From assembly GCA_029215795.1 (NCBI GenBank), contig JARDYH010000017.1, positions 124,001 to 188,000 on the forward strand: a stretch of DNA of 64,000 bases, in the 5' to 3' direction. The notes beneath the pieces were generated by a model that saw only the letters and a list, made by a program, of their open reading frames with translations, did no database searches and was not told the origin of the DNA. This DNA comes from Anniella stebbinsi. Its lineage: Eukaryota > Chordata > Lepidosauria > Squamata > Anniellidae. The translations under genes were made by a program, and so were the position numbers. Positions 11,138 through 22,862 of the stretch are shown one piece after another (positions within the stretch are counted from its first letter, which is position 1; the number at the start of each line of letters is the position of its first letter).

Positions 11138-12942
11138 TCCCCTAGACTTTCTCTTCCCTCTATACTTCCCCCTTCTTCCCTAGACTTCCCCTTCTTCCCC
11201 TAGACTTCCCCTTCCCTCTATACTTCCCCTTCTTCCCCTAGACTTCCCCTAGACTTCCCTTCCCTCTATACTTCCCCTTCTTCCCCTAGACTTCCCCTAG
11301 ACTTCCCCTTCCCTCTCTACTTCCCCTTCTTCCCCTAGACTTCCCCTTCTTCCCCTAGACTACCCCTTCTTCCCCTAGACTTCCCCTTCTTCCCCTAGAC
11401 TTCCCCTTCTTCCCCTAGACTTCCCCTTCCCTCTATACTTCCCCTTCTTCCCCTAGACTTCCCCTAGACTTCCCTTTCCCTCTATACTTCCCCTTCTTCC
11501 CCTAGACTTCCCCTAGACTTCCCCTTCCCTCTATACTTCCCCTTCTCCCCTAGACTTCCCCTAGACTTCCCCTTCCCTCTATACTTCCCCTTCGTCCCCT
11601 AGACTTCCCCTTCCCTCTATACTTCCCCTTCTTCCCCTAGACTTCCCATAGACTTCCCCTTCTTCCCCTAGACTTCCCCTTTTTCCCCTAGACTTCCCCT
11701 TCCCTCTATACTTCCTCTTCTTCCCCTAGACTTCCCCTTCTTCCCCTAGACTTCCCCTTCGTCCCCTAGACTTCCCATAGACTTCCCCTTTCCTCTATAC
11801 TAACCCTTCTTCCCCTAGACTTCCACTAGACTTCCCCTTCCCTCTATACTTCCCCTTCTTCCCCTAGACTTCCCCTAGACTTCCCCTTCCCTCTATACTT
11901 CCCCTTCTTCCCCTAGACTTCCCCTAGACTTCCCCTTCCCTCTATACTTCCCCTTCTTCCCCTGGACTTCCCCTTTCCTCTATACTTCCCCTTCTCCCCT
12001 AGACTTCCCCTAGACTTCCCCTTCCCTCTATACTTCCCCTTCTTCCCCTAGACTTTCCGTAGACTTCCCCTTCCCTCTATACCTTCCCTTCTTCCCCTTC
12101 TTCCCCTAGACTTCCCCTTCTTCCCTTAGACTTCCCCTTTTTCCCCTAGACTTTCTCTTCCCTCTATACTTCCCTTTCTTCCCCTAGACTTCCCCTTCTT
12201 CCCCTAGACTTCCCCTTCTTCCCCTATACTTCCCCTTCCCTCTATACTTCCCCTTCTTCCCCTAGACTTCCCCTTCTTCCCCTAGACTTCCCCTTCTTCC
12301 CCTAGACGTCCCCTTCTTCCCTTAGACTTCCCCTTCTTCCCCTAGACTTCCCCTTCTTCCCCTAGACTTCCCCTAGACTTCCCCTTGCCTCTGTACTTCC
12401 CCTTCTTCCCCTAGACTTTCTCTTCCCTCTATACTTCCCCTTCTTCCCCTAGACTTCCCCTTCTTCCCCTAGACTTCCCCTTCTTCCCCTATACTTCCCC
12501 TTCCCTCTATACTTCCCCTTCTTCCCCTAGACTTCCACTTCCCTCTATACATCCCCTTCTTCCCCTAGACTTCCCCTTCTTCCCCTAGACTTCCTCTTCT
12601 TCCCCTAGACTTCCCCTTCCCTCTATACTTCCCCTTTTTCCCCTAGACTTCCCCTTCTTCCCTTAGACTTCCCCTTCTTCCCCTAGCCTTTCTCTTCCCT
12701 CTATACTTCCCCTTCTTCCCCTAGACTTCCCCTTCTTCCCCTAGACTTCCCCTTCTTCCCCTAGACTTCCCCTTCCCTCTATACTTCCCCTTCTTCCCCT
12801 AGACTTCCCTTCCCTCTATACTTCCCCTTCTTCCCCTAGACTTCCCCTTCCCTCTATACTTCCCCTTCTTCCCCTAGACTTCCTCTTCTTCCCCTAGACT
12901 TCCCCTTCCCTCTATACTTCCCCTTCTTCCCCTAGACTTCCC
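11138..12942 (+). repeat. HOR family 1, copy 4
   Basis: Collinear with 8.88-10.85 kb at offset 2262: tagactttctc 8881 to 11143, gactacccc 9096 to 11358, actaaccc 9537 to 11799, cctttctcctccc 10714 to 12976. Near its start one unit has a five-C tract (11168-11172) followed by a shortened three-C tract (11178-11180), a paired gain and loss of C. The family continues to about 13.11 kb, inside the next duplicated block. Confidence 0.83.
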
Positions 12943-14956
12943 CTTCTTCCCTTAGACTTCCCCTTCTTCCCCTAGCCTTTCTCCTCCCTCTATACTTCCC
13001 CTTCTTCCCCTAGACTTCCCCTTCTTCCCCTAGACTTCCCCTTCTTCCCCTAGACTTCCCCTTCCCTCTATACTTCCCCTTCTTCCCCTAGACTTCCCCT
13101 AGACTTCCCTTCCCTCTATACTTCCCCTTCTTCCCCTAGACTTCCCCTTCTTCCCCTAGACTTCCCCTTCTTCCCCTAGACGTCCCCTTCTTCCCTTAGA
13201 CTTCCCCTTCTTCCCCTAGACTTCCCCTTCTTCCCCTAGACTTCCCCTAGACTTCCCCTTGCCTCTATACTTCCCCTTCTTCCCCTAGACTTTCTCTTCC
13301 CTCTATACTTCCCCTTCTTCCCCTAGACTTCCCCTTCTTCCCCTAGACTTCCCCTTCTTCCCCTATACTTCCCCTTCCCTCTATACTTCCCCTTCTTCCC
13401 CTAGACTTCCCCTTCCCTCTATACATCCCCTTCTTCCCCTAGACTTCCCCTTCTTCCCCTAGACTTCCTCTTCTTCCCCTAGACTTCCCCTTCCCTCTAT
13501 ACTTCCCATTCTTACCCTAGACTTCCCCTTCTTCCCTTAGACTTCCCCTTCTTCCCCTCGCCTTTCTCTTCCCTCTATACTTCCCCTTCTTCCCCTAGAC
13601 TTCCCCTTCTTCCCCTAGACTTCCCCTTCTTCCCCTAGACTTCCCCTTCCCTCTATACTTCCCCTTCTTCCCCTAGACTTCCCCTAGACTTCCCTTCCCT
13701 CTATACTTCCCCTTCTTCCCCTAGACTTCCCCTAGACTTCCCTTCCCTCTATACTTCCCCTTCTTCCCCTAGACTTCCCCTTCCCTCTATACTTCTCCTT
13801 CTTTCCCTAGACTTCCCCTTCTTCCCTTAGACTTCCCCTTCTTCCCCTAGACTTCCACTTCTTCCCCTAGACCTCCCGTAGACTTCCCCTTGCCTCTATA
13901 CTTCCCCTTCTTCCCCTAGACTTTCTCTTCCCTCTATACTTCCCCTTCTTCCCCTAGACTTCCCCTTCTTCCCCTAGACTTCCCCTTCCCTCTATACTTC
14001 CCCTTCTTCCCCTAGACTTCCCCTAGACTTCCCCTTCCCGCTATACTTCCCCTTCTTCCCCTAGAATTCCCCTTCTTCCCCTAGACTTCCCCTTCCATCT
14101 ATACTTCCCCTTCTTCCCCTAGACTTCTCCTAGACTTCCCCTTCCCTCTATACTGCCCCTTCTTCCCCTAGACTTCCCCTAGACTTCCCCTTTCCTCTAT
14201 ACTTCCCCTTCTTCCCCTAGACTTCCACTAGACTTCCCCTTCCCTCTATACTTCCCCTTCTTCCCCTAGACTTCCCCTAGACTTCCCCTTCCCTCTATAC
14301 TTCCCCTTCTTCCCCTAGACTTCCCCTAGACTTCCCCTTCCCTCTATACTTCCCCTTCTTCCCCTAGACTTCCCCTTCCCTCTATACTTCCCCTTCTTCC
14401 CCTAGACTTCCCCTAGACTTCCCCTTCCCTCTATACTTCCCCTTCTTCCCCTAGTCTACCCCTGGACTTCCCCTTCCCTCTATACTTCCCCTTCTTCCCA
14501 TAGACTTCCCCTTCTTCCCCTAGACTTCCCCTTCTTCCCCTAGACTAAGCTTTCTTCCCCTAGACTTCCCCTTCTTCCCCTATACTTCCCTTCTTCCCCG
14601 AGACTTCCCCTATGCTTCCCCTTCTTTCCCTAGACTTCCCCTACACTTTCCCTTCCCTCTATACTTCCCCTTCTTCCCCTAGACTTCCCCTTCTTCCCCT
14701 AGAGTTCCCCTTCTTCCCTTAGATTTCCCCTTCTTCCCCGAGACTTCCCCTAGACTTCCCCTTCCCTCTATACTTCCCCTTCTTCCCCTAGACTTCCCCT
14801 TCTTCTCCTAGACTTCCCCTTCTTCCCCTAGACTTCCCCTTCCCTCTATACTTCCCCTTCTTCCCCTAGACTTCCCCTAGACTTCCATGTCTTCCCCTAG
14901 ACTTCTCCTTCTTCCCCTATACTTCCCCTAGACTTCCCCTTTCCTCTATACTTCCC
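12943..14956 (+). repeat. 2014-bp tandem duplication, left copy
   Basis: Left half of a head-to-tail duplication. Markers and their partners at +2014: cctttctcctccc 12976, gacgtc 13179, acctcccgtag 13871, tactgcccc 14151, ctagtctacccc 14451, AAGCTT 14547. Private variants such as ttccatgtcttcc near 14885, with nearby cttctccttcttcc, are shared by both copies but absent from other family copies (cacgtc). The duplication is therefore recent. Breakpoints are inferred from the cttagacttcccc context near 14957. Confidence 0.85.
14451..14950 (+). repeat. HindIII-marked segment, subfamily H1, copy 1
   Basis: A 500-bp core: ctagtctacccctgg, cttcttcccatag, AAGCTT at 14547-14552, ttccccgagac, cctatgcttcccc, cctacactttccc, tagagttcccc, tagatttcccc and ccatgtcttcc. 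Spacing from ctagtc to AAGCTT is 96 bp, the same in the four other H1 copies. ATG, otherwise rare on +, appears here in ctatgctt and ccatgtc, without an open frame of note. Confidence 0.85.
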
Positions 14957-16970
14957 CTTCTTCCCTTAGACTTCCCCTTCTTCCCCTAGCCTTTCTCCTC
15001 CCTCTATACTTCCCCTTCTTCCCCTAGACTTCCCCTTCTTCCCCTAGACTTCCCCTTCTTCCCCTAGACTTCCCCTTCCCTCTATACTTCCCCTTCTTCC
15101 CCTAGACTTCCCCTAGACTTCCCTTCCCTCTATACTTCCCCTTCTTCCCCTAGACTTCCCCTTCTTCCCCTAGACTTCCCCTTCTTCCCCTAGACGTCCC
15201 CTTCTTCCCTTAGACTTCCCCTTCTTCCCCTAGACTTCCCCTTCTTCCCCTAGACTTCCCCTAGACTTCCCCTTGCCTCTATACTTCCCCTTCTTCCCCT
15301 AGACTTTCTCTTCCCTCTATACTTCCCCTTCTTCCCCTAGACTTCCCCTTCTTCCCCTAGACTTCCCCTTCTTCCCCTATACTTCCCCTTCCCTCTATAC
15401 TTCCCCTTCTTCCCCTAGACTTCCCCTTCCCTCTATACATCCCCTTCTTCCCCTAGACTTCCCCTTCTTCCCCTAGACTTCCTCTTCTTCCCCTAGACTT
15501 CCCCTTCCCTCTATACTTCCCATTCTTACCCTAGACTTCCCCTTCTTCCCTTAGACTTCCCCTTCTTCCCCTCGCCTTTCTCTTCCCTCTATACTTCCCC
15601 TTCTTCCCCTAGACTTCCCCTTCTTCCCCTAGACTTCCCCTTCTTCCCCTAGACTTCCCCTTCCCTCTATACTTCCCCTTCTTCCCCTAGACTTCCCCTA
15701 GACTTCCCTTCCCTCTATACTTCCCCTTCTTCCCCTAGACTTCCCCTAGACTTCCCTTCCCTCTATACTTCCCCTTCTTCCCCTAGACTTCCCCTTCCCT
15801 CTATACTTCTCCTTCTTTCCCTAGACTTCCCCTTCTTCCCTTAGACTTCCCCTTCTTCCCCTAGACTTCCACTTCTTCCCCTAGACCTCCCGTAGACTTC
15901 CCCTTGCCTCTATACTTCCCCTTCTTCCCCTAGACTTTCTCTTCCCTCTATACTTCCCCTTCTTCCCCTAGACTTCCCCTTCTTCCCCTAGACTTCCCCT
16001 TCCCTCTATACTTCCCCTTCTTCCCCTAGACTTCCCCTAGACTTCCCCTTCCCGCTATACTTCCCCTTCTTCCCCTAGAATTCCCCTTCTTCCCCTAGAC
16101 TTCCCCTTCCATCTATACTTCCCCTTCTTCCCCTAGACTTCTCCTAGACTTCCCCTTCCCTCTATACTGCCCCTTCTTCCCCTAGACTTCCCCTAGACTT
16201 CCCCTTTCCTCTATACTTCCCCTTCTTCCCCTAGACTTCCACTAGACTTCCCCTTCCCTCTATACTTCCCCTTCTTCCCCTAGACTTCCCCTAGACTTCC
16301 CCTTCCCTCTATACTTCCCCTTCTTCCCCTAGACTTCCCCTAGACTTCCCCTTCCCTCTATACTTCCCCTTCTTCCCCTAGACTTCCCCTTCCCTCTATA
16401 CTTCCCCTTCTTCCCCTAGACTTCCCCTAGACTTCCCCTTCCCTCTATACTTCCCCTTCTTCCCCTAGTCTACCCCTGGACTTCCCCTTCCCTCTATACT
16501 TCCCCTTCTTCCCATAGACTTCCCCTTCTTCCCCTAGACTTCCCCTTCTTCCCCTAGACTAAGCTTTCTTCCCCTAGACTTCCCCTTCTTCCCCTATACT
16601 TCCCTTCTTCCCCGAGACTTCCCCTATGCTTCCCCTTCTTTCCCTAGACTTCCCCTACACTTTCCCTTCCCTCTATACTTCCCCTTCTTCCCCTAGACTT
16701 CCCCTTCTTCCCCTAGAGTTCCCCTTCTTCCCTTAGATTTCCCCTTCTTCCCCGAGACTTCCCCTAGACTTCCCCTTCCCTCTATACTTCCCCTTCTTCC
16801 CCTAGACTTCCCCTTCTTCTCCTAGACTTCCCCTTCTTCCCCTAGACTTCCCCTTCCCTCTATACTTCCCCTTCTTCCCCTAGACTTCCCCTAGACTTCC
16901 ATGTCTTCCCCTAGACTTCTCCTTCTTCCCCTATACTTCCCCTAGACTTCCCCTTTCCTCTATACTTCCC
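14957..16970 (+). repeat. 2014-bp tandem duplication, right copy
   Basis: Right half of the pair, identical to the left wherever I compared it: cctttctcctccc 14990, gacgtc 15193, acctcccgtag 15885, tactgcccc 16165, ctagtctacccc 16465, AAGCTT 16561. After about 16970 the sequence continues into a C unit instead of repeating a third time. Confidence 0.85.
16465..16964 (+). repeat. HindIII-marked segment, subfamily H1, copy 2
   Basis: Copy of the H1 core at +2014 from copy 1, with AAGCTT at 16561-16566 and the same ccatgtc variant. It lies inside the right half of the 2014-bp duplication. Confidence 0.85.
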
Positions 16971-18010
16971 CTTCTTCCCCTAGACTTCCCCTTCCCTCTA
17001 TACTTCCCTCCTTCCCCTAGACTTCCCCTTCCCTCTATACATCCCCTTCTTCCCCTAGACTTCCCCTTTTTCCCCTAGACTTCCTCTTCTTCCCCTAGAC
17101 TTCCCCTTCCCTCTATACTTCCCCTTCTTCCCCTAGACTTCCCCTTCTTCCCTTAGACTTCCCCTTCTTCCCCTAGACTTCCCCTTCTTCCCCTAGACTT
17201 CCTCTTCTTCCCCTAGACTTCCCCTTCCCTCTATACTTCCCCTTCTTCCCCTAGACTTCCCCTTCTTCCCCTAGACTTCCTCTTCTTCCCCTAGACTTCC
17301 CCTTCCCTCTATACTTCCCCTTCTTCCCCTAGACTTCCCCTTCCCTCTATACTTCTCCTTCTTCCCCTAGACTTCCCCTTCTTCCCTTAGACTTCCCCTT
17401 CTTCCCCTAGACTTCCACTTCTTCCCCTAGACTTCCCGTAGACTTCCCCTTGCCTCTATACTTCCCCTTCTTCCCCTAGACTTTCTCTTCCCTCTATACT
17501 TCCCCTTCTTCCCCTAGACTTCCCCTTCTTCCCCTAGACTTCCCCTTCCCTCTATACTTCCCCTTCTTCCCCTAGACTTCCCCTAGACTTCCCCTTCCCG
17601 CTATACTTCCCCTTCTTCCCCTAGAATTCCCCTTCTTCCCCTAGACTTCCCCTTCCATCTATACTTCCCCTTCTTCCCCTAGACTTCTCCTAGACTTCCC
17701 CTTCCCTCTATACTGCCCCTTCTTCCCCTAGACTTCCCCTAGACTTCCCCTTTCCTCTATACTTCCCCTTCTTCCCCTAGACTTCCACTAGACTTCCCCT
17801 TCCCTCTATACTTCCCCTTCTTCCCCTAGACTTCCCCTAGACTTCCCCTTCCCTCTATACTTCCCCTTCTTCCCCTAGACTTCCCCTAGACTTCCCCTTC
17901 CCTCTATACTTCCCCTTCTTCCCCTAGACTTCCCCTTCCCTCTATACTTCCCCTTCTTCCCCTAGACTTCCCCTAGACTTCCCCTTCCCTCTATACTTCC
18001 CCTTCTTCCC
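16971..18010 (+). repeat. Satellite between H1 copies 2 and 3
   Basis: A, B and C units only. From about 17330 it is collinear with 15.8 kb onward at offset 1546 (tactgcccc 16165 to 17711; tatacttctcc near 15805 to 17351). Unlike the two duplicated copies it reads cttctccttcttcccc rather than cttctccttctttccc and acttcccgtag rather than acctcccgtag. The duplicated pair therefore acquired these changes before duplicating. Confidence 0.75.
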
Positions 18011-18510
18011 CTAGTCTACCCCTGGACTTCCCCTTCCCTCTATACTTCCCCTTCTTCCCATAGACTTCCCCTTCTTCCCCTAGACTTCCCCTTCTTCCCC
18101 TAGACTAAGCTTTCTTCCCCTAGACTTCCCCTTCTTCCCCTATACTTCCCTTCTTCCCCGAGACTTCCCCTATGCTTCCCCTTCTTTCCCAAGACTTCCC
18201 CTACACTTTCCCTTCCCTCTATACTTCCCCTTCTTCCCCTAGACTTCCCCTTCTTCCCCTAGAGTTTCCCTTCTTCCCTTAGATTTCCCCTTCTTCCCCG
18301 AGACTTCCCCTAGACTTCCCCTTCCCTCTATACTTCCCCTTCTTCCCCTAGACTTCCCCTTCTTCTCCTAGACTTCCCCTTCTTCCCCTAGACTTCCCCT
18401 TCCCTCTATACTTCCCCTTCTTCCCCTAGACTTCCCCTAGACTTCCACGTCTTCCCCTAGACTTCCCCTTCTTCCCCTATACTTCCCCTAGACTTCCCCT
18501 TTCCTCTATA
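18011..18510 (+). repeat. HindIII-marked segment, subfamily H1, copy 3
   Basis: H1 core with AAGCTT at 18107-18112. It carries ccacgtcttcc where copies 1 and 2 have ccatgtc, the probable ancestral CpG state. It has private changes ttccc-aagac near 18190 and tagagtttccc near 18262. Confidence 0.85.
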
Positions 18511-20445
18511 CTTCCCCTTCTTCCCCTAGACTTCCACTTCTTCCCCTAGACTTCCCCTTCTTCCCCTAGACGTCCCCTTTCCTCTATACCTCCCCTTCTT
18601 CCCCTAGACTTCCCCTTCTTCCCTTAGACTTCCCCTTCTTCCCCTAGACTTCCCCTTCTTCCCCTAGACTTCCCCTTCTTCCCCTAGACTTCCCCTAGAC
18701 TTCCCCTTGCCTCTATACTTCCCCTTCTTCCCCTAGACTTTCTCTTCCCTCTACACTTCCCCTTCTTCCCCTAGACTTCCCCTTCTTCCCCTAGACTTCC
18801 CCTTCTTCCCCTAGACTTCCCCTTCCCTCTATACTTCCCCTTCTTCCACTAGACTTCCCCTAGACTTCCCTTCCCTCTATACTTCCCCTTCTTCCCCTAG
18901 ACTTCCCCTTCCCTCTATACTTCCCTCCTTCCCCTAGACTTCCCCTTCCCTCTATACATTCCCTTCTTCCCCTAGACTTCCCCTTCTTCCCCTAGACTTC
19001 CTCTTCTTCCCCTAGACTTCCCCTTCCCTCTATACTTCCCCTTCTTCCCCTAGACTTCCCCTTCTTCCCTTCGACTTCCCCTTCTTCCCCTAGACTTCCA
19101 CTTCTTCCCCTAGACTTCCCGTAGACTTCCCCTTGCCTCTATACTTCCCCTTCTTCCCCTAGACTTTCTCTTCCCTCTATACTTCCCCTTCTTCCCCTAG
19201 ACTTCCCCTTCTTCCCCTAGACTTCCCCTTCCCTCTATAATTCCCCTTCTTCCCCTAGACTTCCCCTAGACTTCCCTTCCCTCTATACTTCCCCTTCTTC
19301 CCCTAGACTTCCCCTAGACTTCCCCTTCCCTCTCTACTTCCCCTTCTTCCCCTAGACTTCCCCTTCTTCCCCTAGACTTCCCCTTCTTCCCCTAGACTTC
19401 CCCTTCTTCCCCTAGACTTCCCCTTCTTCCCCTAGACTTCCCCTTCTTCCCCTAGACTTCCCCTTCCCTCTATACTTCCCCTTCTTCCCCTAGACTTCCC
19501 CTAGACTTCCCTTTCCCTCTATACTTCCCTTTCTCCCCTAGACTTCCCCTAGACTTCCCCTTCCCTCTATACTTCCCCTTCTTCCCCTAGACTTCCCCTT
19601 CCCTCTATACTTCCCCTTCTCCCCTAGACTTCCCTTAGACTTCCCCTTCCCTCTATACTTCCCCTTCGTCCCCTAGACTTCCCCTTCCCTCTATACTTCC
19701 CCTTCTTCCCCTAGACTTCCCCTAGACTTCCCCTTCTTCCCCTAGACTTCCCCTTTTTCCCCTAGACTTCCCCTTCCCTCTATACTTCCTCTTCTTCCCC
19801 TAGACTTCCCCTTCTTCCCCTAGACTTCCCCTTCTTCCCCTAGACTTCCCATAGACTTCCCCTTTCCTCTATACTAACCCTTCTTCCCCTAGACTTCCAC
19901 TAGACTTCCCCTTCCCTCTATACTTCCCCTTCTTCCCCTAGACTTCCCCTAGACTTCCCCTTCCCTCTATACTTCCCCTTCTTCCCCTAGACTTCCCCTA
20001 GACTTCCCCTTCTTCCCCTAGACTTCCCCTTTTTCCCCTAGACTTCCCCTTCCCTCTATACTTCCTCTTCTTCCCCTAGACTTCCCCTTCTTCCCCTAGA
20101 CTTCCACTTCTTCCCCTAGACTTTCCGTAGACTTCCCCTTCCCTCTATACCTTCCCTTCTTCCCCTACTTCCCCTAGACTTCCCCTTCTTCCCTTAGACT
20201 TCCCCTAGACTTCCCCTTCCCTCTCTACTTCCCCTTCTTCCCCTAGACTTCCCCTTCTTCCCCTAGACTTCCCCTTCTTCCCCTAGACTTCCCCTTCCCT
20301 CTATACTTCCCCTTCTTCCATTAGACTTCCCCTTCCCTCTATACTTCCCCTTCTTCCCCTAGACTTCCCCTTCCCTCTATACTTCCCCTTCTTCCCCTAG
20401 ACTTCCCCTAGACTTCCCCTTCCCTCTATACTTCCCCTTCTTCCC
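18511..20445 (+). repeat. Satellite between H1 copies 3 and 4
   Basis: A, B and C units only. It includes GACGTC at 18569, the longest run of perfect A units noted (six, 19336-19455), and an actaaccc marker at 19873, the first since 11799. The order differs from family 1, so this is a mosaic of older HOR pieces. Confidence 0.75.
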
Positions 20446-20945
20446 CTAGTCAACCCCTGGACTTCCCCTTCCCTCTATACTTCCCCTTCTTCCCATAGAC
20501 TTCCCCTTCTTCCCCTAGACTTCCCCTTCTTCCCCTAGACTAAGCTTTCTTCCCCTAGACTTCCCCTTCTTCCCCTATACTTCCCTTCTTCCCCGAGACT
20601 TCCCCTATGCTTCCCCTTCTTTCCCTAGACTTCCCCTACACTTTCCCTTCCCTCTATACTTCCCCTTCTTCCCCTAGACTTCCCCTTCTTCCCCTAGAGT
20701 TCCCCTTCTTCCCTTAGATTTCCCCTTCTTCCCCGAGACTTCCCCTAGACTTCCCCTTCCCTCTATACTTCCCCTTCTTCCCCTAGACTTCCCCTTCTTC
20801 TCCTAGACTTCCCCTTCTTCCCCTAGACTTCCCCTTCCCTCTATACTTCCCCTTCTTCCCCTAGACTTCCCCTAGACTTCCACGTCTTCCCCTAGACTTC
20901 CCCTTCTTCCCCTATACTTCCCCTAGACTTCCCCTTTCCTCTATA
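20446..20945 (+). repeat. HindIII-marked segment, subfamily H1, copy 4
   Basis: H1 core with AAGCTT at 20542-20547, 2435 bp after copy 3. The first marker reads ctagtcaacccctgg instead of ctagtctacccctgg. It has cacgtc. Confidence 0.85.
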
Positions 20946-22362
20946 CTTCCCCTTCTTCGCCTAGACTTCCACTTCTTCCCCTAGACTTCCCCTTCTTCCC
21001 CTAGACGTCCCCTTCCCTCTATACTTCCCCTTCTTCCCCTAGACTTCCCCTTCTTCCCTTAGACTTCCCCTTCTTCCCCTAGACTTCCCCTTCTTCCCCT
21101 AGACTTCCCCTTCTTCCCCTAGACTTCCCCTAGACTTCCCCTTGCCTCTATACTTCCCCTTCTTCCCCTAGACTTTTTCTTCCCTCTACACTTCCCCTTC
21201 TTCCCCTAGACTTCCCCTTCTTCCCCTAGACTTCCCCTTCTTCCCCTAGACTTCCCCTTCCCTCTATACTTCCCCTTCTTCCACTAGACTTCCCCTAGAC
21301 TTCCCTTCCCTCTATACTTCCCCTTCTTCCCCTAGACTTCCCCTTCCCTCTATACTTCCCTCCTTCCCCTAGACTTCCCCTTCCCTCTATACATCCCCTT
21401 CTTCCCCTAGACTTCCCCTTCTTCCCCTAGACTTCCTCTTCTTCCCCTAGACTTCCCCTTCCCTCTATACTTCCCCTTCTTCCCCTAGACTTCCCCTTCT
21501 TCCCTTAGACTTCCCCTTCTTCCCCTAGACTTCCCCATCTTCCCCTAGACTTCCTCTTCTTCCCCTAGACTTCCCCTTCCCTCTATACTTCCCCTTCTTC
21601 CCCTAGACTTCCCCTTCTTCCCCTAGACTTCCTCTTCTTCCCCTAGACTTCCCCTTCCCTCTATACTTCCCCTTCTTCCCCTAGACTTCCCCTTCCCTCT
21701 ATACTTCTCCTTCTTCCCCTAGACTTCCCCTTCTTCCCTTAGACTTCCCCTTCTTCCCCTAGACTTCCACTTCTTCCCCTAGACTTCCCGTAGACTTCCC
21801 CTTGCCTCTATACTTCCCCTTCTTCCCCTAGACTTTCTCTTCCCTCTATACTTCCCCTTCTTCCCCTAGACTTCCCCTTCTTCCCCTAGACTTCCCCTTC
21901 CCTCTATACTTCCCCTTCTTCCCCTAGACTTCCCCTAGACTTCCCCTTCCCGCTATACTTCCCCTTCTTCCCCTAGAATTCCCCTTCTTCCCCTAGACTT
22001 CCCCTTCCATCTATACTTCCCCTTCTTCCCCTAGACTTCTCCTAGACTTCCCCTTCCCTCTATACTGCCCCTTCTTCCCCTAGACTTCCCCTAGACTTCC
22101 CCTTTCCTCTATACTTCCCCTTCTTCCCCTAGACTTCCACTAGACTTCCCCTTCCCTGTATACTTCCCCTTCTTCCCCTAGACTTCCCCTAGACTTCCCC
22201 TTCCCTCTATACTTCCCCTTCTTCCCCTAGACTTCCCCTAGACTTCCCCTTCCCTCTATACTTCCCCTTCTTCCCCTAGACTTCCCCTTCCCTCTATACT
22301 TCCCCTTCTTCCCCTAGACTTCCCCTAGACTTCCCCTTCCCTCTATACTTCCCCTTCTTCCC
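20946..22362 (+). repeat. Satellite between H1 copies 4 and 5
   Basis: A, B and C units with GACGTC at 21004. From about 21.7 kb it runs parallel to 17.3-18.0 kb (tatacttctcc, cccgctata, tagaattcccc, tactgcccc in the same order). Copy 5 is therefore a member of the same lineage as copies 1-3. Confidence 0.75.
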
Positions 22363-22862
22363 CTAGTCTACCCCTCTACTTCCCCTTCCCTCTATACTTC
22401 CCCTTCTTCCCATAGACTTCCCCTTCTTCCCCTAGACTTCCCCTTCTTCCCCTAGACTAAGCTTTCTTCCCCTAGACTTCCCCTTCTTCCCCTATACTTC
22501 CCTTCTTCCCCGAGACTTCCCCTATGCTTCCCCTTCTTTCCCTAGACTTCCCCTACACTTTCCCTTCCCTCTATACTTCCCCTTCTTCCCCTAGACTTCC
22601 CCTTCTTCCCCTAGAGTTCCCCTTCTTCCCTTAGATTTCCCCTGCTTCCCCGAGACTTCCCCTAGACTTCCCCTTCCCTCTATACTTCCCCTTCTTCCCC
22701 TAGACTTCCCCTTCTTCTCCTAGACTTCCCCTTCTTCCCCTAGACTTCCCCTTCCCTCTATACTTCCCCTTCTTCCCCTAGACTTCCCCTAGACTTCCAC
22801 GTCTTCCCCTAGACTTCCCCTTCTTCCCCTATACTTCCCCTAGACTTCCCCTTTCCTCTATA
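22363..22862 (+). repeat. HindIII-marked segment, subfamily H1, copy 5
   Basis: H1 core with AAGCTT at 22459-22464, 1917 bp after copy 4. Private variants: ctagtctacccctctac in place of ctggac, and ttcccctgcttcc in the tagatttcccc unit. It has cacgtc. This is the last H1 copy in the window. Confidence 0.85.
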
